NCBI GenBank assembly: GCA_038257155.1
Contig: JBBSJP010000004.1
Location: forward strand, 1 to 64,000
From: JANJTY01 sp038257155
Lineage (GTDB): Bacteria; Pseudomonadota; Gammaproteobacteria; Xanthomonadales; Xanthomonadaceae
Length of the DNA stretch: 64,000 bases
Direction: 5' to 3'
Made by a program: the position numbers and the translations under genes. A model generated the notes under the pieces. It was not told the origin of the DNA. It ran no database searches and saw only the letters and a list, made by a program, of their open reading frames with translations. Of this stretch, positions 60,732 to 64,000 are shown piece by piece (the first letter of the stretch is position 1; each line of letters starts with the position of its first letter).

Positions 60732-62024
60732 TCAAAGCTGCGACTTGATCGGCAGCAGGATCTTCTCGGAGAACTTCTCGTGCATCGGTCGGTTCATCCA
60801 GTTGGCGTGGGAGTACGCCTTTGCCGCTAGCAGATCGGTTTCGAATGCTTCGGTCATCAGCGCGGCAAAATCACTGCTGTAGACATTCAGGCTTGCCTCG
60901 TCATTGAGCCGAATCGAACGTATGTCGAAGTTGGTTGATCCCACCGAAACAAAGGCGCCATCGATGATCAGCAGCTTGATGTGCATCATGGTGGGCTGAT
61001 AGACATGGATTTCGGCTCCCGCCTCCAGCAGCGCGCCCCAGTCGGCCTTGGAAGCGATCTTCACGGCAAGTGCATCGATGTGTGGCCCCGGCACCAGGAT
61101 GCGAACCCGAACATCGCGAGCGCGCGCCGCGATCAAGGCATCTATCAACAGCTTGTCGGGCACAAAATAGGAGGCTGCGAGGTCGATGCTCGTGTCGGCC
61201 GCCGCGATGGCCAGCAGGTACATCAGATGCATGCTCTCACTGCCGCCGGACGGCGAGGCCACGAACATGTGCGAGTCCATATCGCCTTTCTGCGACAGGG
61301 GCGGGAAGTAGCTCGGACCGTTCAGCACGTGGCCGGTGGTCTTGATCCAATTGTCGTTGAACGCGGCCTGCATCTGCGCCACCACCGGGCCTTCGATGCG
61401 GAAGTGGGTGTCCCGCCAGTGTTCGGGGTCTCCAGCGTCGCCAGTCCACTGGTCTGCAATGCCTACACCCCCGGTAAACCCGATCCGGCCATCGACCACC
61501 AGCAGCTTGCGATGAGTGCGATTGTTCATGCGACCGAGGTTGTACCAATGCAATGGTCGATATCGATGCAGCTGTACACCCGCGGCCTGCATCGAATCCA
61601 GTAATGACTGTTCCATTCGCGTGCTGCCGACCCAGTCGATGATGACGTGAACCGCCACGCCTGCGCGGGCACGCTCGGAGAGCGCCTGCGAGAACGCGTC
61701 GCCGGTCTCCCCTGACCAGTAGATGTAAGTTTCGAAGGTGATCGAGGTCTGCGCCGAGTTGATGGCCTGCAGCATCGCCGGGAAGATCTCGTTGCCATTC
61801 TGAAGTGCGGTCACCTGATTGCCCTGCACGATGGCAGGGCCCAGCATTACCGACATCTCACGCCGAAACTGCGGATCGGAGACTGCATAGCGATGCTCGG
61901 TCTTGCGCTCCAGCGCCTTCTCGGACGTCTTGAAGTTCTGCAGGATCACCAAGGTAAGGCTGGTGACAATCACGGTGATCACAATCGCCCAGAGCATGGA
62001 CTTTCGGCTCCTGGAGAATGCCAT
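60732..62024 (-). CDS. Phospholipase D family / cardiolipin synthase-like protein
   Basis: This 430-residue protein starts near ATG 62024 (61997 is an alternative). A single N-terminal transmembrane helix (MLWAIVITVIVTSLTLVIL) is followed by two PLD domains, each with an HKD motif: THRKLLVVDGRIGFTGG and MHIKLLIIDGAFVSVGSTNF. The layout is that of cardiolipin synthase (ClsA/B-like), which joins two phosphatidylglycerol molecules on the inner membrane. The precise substrate is not proven by sequence, so no symbol is given. Confidence 0.85.
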   Translation of the reverse strand: MAFSRSRKSMLWAIVITVIVTSLTLVILQNFKTSEKALERKTEHRYAVSDPQFRREMSVMLGPAIVQGNQVTALQNGNEIFPAMLQAINSAQTSITFETYIYWSGETGDAFSQALSERARAGVAVHVIIDWVGSTRMEQSLLDSMQAAGVQLHRYRPLHWYNLGRMNNRTHRKLLVVDGRIGFTGGVGIADQWTGDAGDPEHWRDTHFRIEGPVVAQMQAAFNDNWIKTTGHVLNGPSYFPPLSQKGDMDSHMFVASPSGGSESMHLMYLLAIAAADTSIDLAASYFVPDKLLIDALIAARARDVRVRILVPGPHIDALAVKIASKADWGALLEAGAEIHVYQPTMMHIKLLIIDGAFVSVGSTNFDIRSIRLNDEASLNVYSSDFAALMTEAFETDLLAAKAYSHANWMNRPMHEKFSEKILLPIKSQL

Positions 62025-62261
62025 CGCGGTCAATCCGATACAGCTTGCAGCAGGCGGTTCAGGGGTAGCATGTCGTCGTACCAACCGTCCCGTGACCGTG
62101 TTCCTGGAAGGCATCGACGCGCATGGCAGATCGAGGTCGACGGAGCAGGGCGGTCAACGGCGGAATGCGGTCGATTCACGATGCTTTTCATTGCGTCCAT
62201 GGTGCGCAGACGGGTATGCGTCGGTCGGTACGCCACCGCACCTAAACTGCCACTGCACGCT

Positions 62262-63503
62262 TCATCCCAGCCGGGCAAAGGAAAACAGTCTGCCCAGCGG
62301 GTGCGTACGGCGTTCGATCTGCGCACGAAGCAGTGCGGCGCCGAGCATGCTGTAGGTGATGCCGTTTCCTCCATAGGCCATGGCGAACAGCACGCGCGGC
62401 CCGTATTGCGCGTGGCGGCCAAATAGCGGCAGTCCGTCGCGGGTTTCGGCGAATGTGCCGGCCCAAGCAAATGCCGGTCGCGCCTCGAGATGAGGCAACA
62501 GCCGCCCGAGCTTGCGCTGCAGGCTTGCCGCCTTGCGGTCGACGCTGCGATCCCGTCGCGCGGGGACATCGTTGTCGTCGTCTTCACCCCCGACCAGCAG
62601 CCGTCCATCGCCAGTGCTGCGCAAGTACAGATAGGGTCGCGCGGATTCCCACAGCAAGGTATTCGCCAACCAGTCCAGTTCGCGACGATCAATCGGGTCG
62701 CTGATGTAGGCGTAGCTGCTGCGATTCTGCGCGACCCGCTGGCGCAACCAGGATTGTGCTTCATATCCACTGGCCATCACGGCGTGCCCTGCCTTGATCG
62801 TCAAACCATCAGACGTGATCAGCTGAACCTGGCGCTGGGTCGCCACGATGGACTTCACTTGCGTGCGATCGAATATGCGCGTGCCGTTGCGCTGCATCCT
62901 GCGCAGCAGCCGCGAGGCGAAGCGGTAGGGATCAACCCGAGCAGCCACCGAGCTGAGAATGGCAGCTGGCGCAGTCAGCCCGAATTCCTCCTTGAGCGCG
63001 GCGCGGCCCAACCAGCGGACCGGCAGGCCGCGCTGCGTTCGCCAGCAATACTCGTCGGCCAGAAGCGGATGGTCCGCACGATTGCTTGCGTAGTACAAGC
63101 TTTGGCAGCTGGCGAAATCGACGTCACCCAGCGCCCTGGCCAGCGTGCCGATCTCGTCGATTGCATTCAAGCAAGACTGGTAGGCAAGTAGCGCCGACGC
63201 ATCGCCGTACCGCCGGGCAAGATCGGTTGCGTGGGTATCGATTTCGTACTGCAACAATGCGGTGCTGGCCGAGGTACTGCCCCAAGCCACGTCGCGCTGA
63301 TCCACGACCACCACATCATGCCCATGGGCAGCCAGTTCATCGGCGATCAACGCGCCGGTGATGCCGGCACCTACCACCAGCACGTCGCATATCAGATCCG
63401 CGTCGAGCTTCGGGAAGGCATACATCAGGCCATTCTTGACCGCCCAGTATGGATAACCGCTTTTCAGGTCCACCAGCGACTCCTGACGATTCTGGCAATG
63501 CAA
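62262..63503 (-). CDS. FAD-dependent oxidoreductase of the DAO family
   Basis: This 413-residue protein has the FAD motif GAGITG at 45-50 (LVVGAGITGALIADELAAHG), then VVVVDQRDVAWGSTSASTAL, and near the end AWAGTFAETRDGLPLFGRHA and FAMAYGGNGITYSMLG. This is the D-amino acid oxidase/glycine oxidase fold (also seen in putrescine oxidases and similar). Substrate and pathway are unknown. It is cytoplasmic with no signal peptide. It lies upstream of the phospholipase D-type gene on the same strand, separated by 237 bases. Confidence 0.82.
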   Translation of the reverse strand: MHCQNRQESLVDLKSGYPYWAVKNGLMYAFPKLDADLICDVLVVGAGITGALIADELAAHGHDVVVVDQRDVAWGSTSASTALLQYEIDTHATDLARRYGDASALLAYQSCLNAIDEIGTLARALGDVDFASCQSLYYASNRADHPLLADEYCWRTQRGLPVRWLGRAALKEEFGLTAPAAILSSVAARVDPYRFASRLLRRMQRNGTRIFDRTQVKSIVATQRQVQLITSDGLTIKAGHAVMASGYEAQSWLRQRVAQNRSSYAYISDPIDRRELDWLANTLLWESARPYLYLRSTGDGRLLVGGEDDDNDVPARRDRSVDRKAASLQRKLGRLLPHLEARPAFAWAGTFAETRDGLPLFGRHAQYGPRVLFAMAYGGNGITYSMLGAALLRAQIERRTHPLGRLFSFARLG

Positions 63504-63867
63504 GTGTGCGCAAGGCAGTCAATCGACACCGCAGCAGTGCGGTTCTCCAATCCAGGCCGACCCGAGGAATGCTCGCCAGATGAGTCCTTGCGCCTTGTGG
63601 CGTGTCCGATCGACGTGGCGGTAGTTACAGCGCAGCATGGAACTGGAAGGCAATATGCGTCGGTTCGATAGCGTACTGACGGCCGGCGAATCGACACGCG
63701 GCGGGCTACGCCAGCGAACCGGATGCCGGTGTTTTCGGCAATGGCTTTGAAGGCGGCGCCGGTCGGGCTTGGTCAGTCGAAGTTGGCGTGGCACCATGAA
63801 GGACAAGGTGGAGAAGCTCGCCCAGTACCTGACAACCGATTCCTGGCGGCGAACCACGAGTGCAGGA
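63504..63867. other. Intergenic region
   Basis: These 364 bases lie between the DAO gene and a partial gene, both on the minus strand. Short frames exist on both strands, among them a plus-strand KDKVEKLAQYLTTDSWRRTT, but none has a ribosome-binding site or family support. No palindrome or promoter was picked out. Confidence 0.35.
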
Positions 63868-64000
63868 TCAGGGGATCTCGTAGACCGTCAGCTGCTCTGA
63901 AATGCCCCGCAGCGAATGGCGCTGCGGCATCGTCTGCAGTCCTGCCGAAGCAAGCAGTGCGGCCGTGGCAGGATCGCGCACCACGGGCTCGGTCGCGAAG
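63868..64000 (-). CDS. 3' end of a probable class III adenylate cyclase (5' part outside window)
   Basis: The last 44 codons read FATEPVVRDPATAALLASAG, then LQTMPQRHSLRGISEQLTVY and EIP, ending with TGA at 63868-63870. The closing pattern (LRGISEQLTVYEI) is typical of the C-terminal tail of class III adenylate/guanylate cyclase catalytic domains. Catalytic residues lie outside the window, so the call rests on a short tail. Confidence 0.5.
   Translation of the reverse strand, partial: FATEPVVRDPATAALLASAGLQTMPQRHSLRGISEQLTVYEIP

Noticed and set aside
63519..63857. Minus-strand frame of 112 codons
   Set aside because: Composition is basic and irregular, there is no ribosome-binding site and no family; probably non-coding.

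Overview
The window looks like the chromosome of a free-living, GC-rich gammaproteobacterium, most likely Lysobacterales (Xanthomonadales), close to Rhodanobacteraceae such as Dokdonella or Rudaea. The grounds are the dense GC-rich coding on both strands, an ECF sigma factor paired with a TPR Ser/Thr kinase, REP-like intergenic repeats, and a large set of exported proteins carrying a short [IVL]-F-x-[DNS]-G-F-E motif. The placement is an inference from gene content. No rRNA, tRNA, CRISPR array, integrase or complete insertion sequence was recognised.

Layout. 1-4 kb: a truncated glycine-rich/Calx-beta-like surface protein, a divergent beta-helix protein and a small membrane protein. 4-9 kb: a CPBP membrane protease, a UbiB/ABC1 kinase-like protein and an exported DJ-1/PfpI protein. 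9-16 kb: a cluster of exported proteins. It contains an S74-chaperone tail-fibre-like protein broken by a one-base frameshift, a coupled 91-residue protein, a second frameshifted TYQG-type protein, a protein with two GFE motifs and a PPC-domain protein with its GFE motif at the N-terminus. 16-21 kb: hypotheticals, a lytic transglycosylase flanked by direct repeats, a VWA protein and a MarR-S41 peptidase operon with a clear sigma70 promoter. 21-25 kb: ECF sigma and membrane Ser/Thr kinase. 25-33 kb: three large exported GFE proteins (two beta-helix, one beta-propeller). 33-38 kb: small exported and membrane proteins, a GAF-GGDEF-EAL phosphodiesterase, an M23 peptidase and a decayed membrane gene. 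38-48 kb: an FG-GAP protein, AsmA, a pilin-like lipoprotein, a decayed secreted gene, and a DUF4331-TPR lipoprotein operon. 48-53 kb: FAD oxidoreductase, DUF305 and DUF2254 membrane proteins. 53-64 kb: a protein with five tandem 84-85 residue repeats, a DUF2975-XRE pair divergent from an ABC-2 transporter with shared operator-like sites, a lipoprotein, hemerythrin, a phospholipase D-type protein, a DAO oxidoreductase and the tail of a probable adenylate cyclase.

How it fits together. Much of the region encodes envelope and extracellular proteins with Sec or lipoprotein signals. The unifying and least explained feature is the GFE motif: ten copies in nine otherwise unrelated exported proteins. 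Most sit at the extreme C-terminus, but one follows a signal peptide and one protein has two copies. I know of no named sorting signal with this form, and it is the best candidate here for an undescribed system. Regulation is visible at the MarR promoter, the direct/inverted repeats between the DUF2975 and ABC genes, and a 22-bp palindrome upstream of DUF305.
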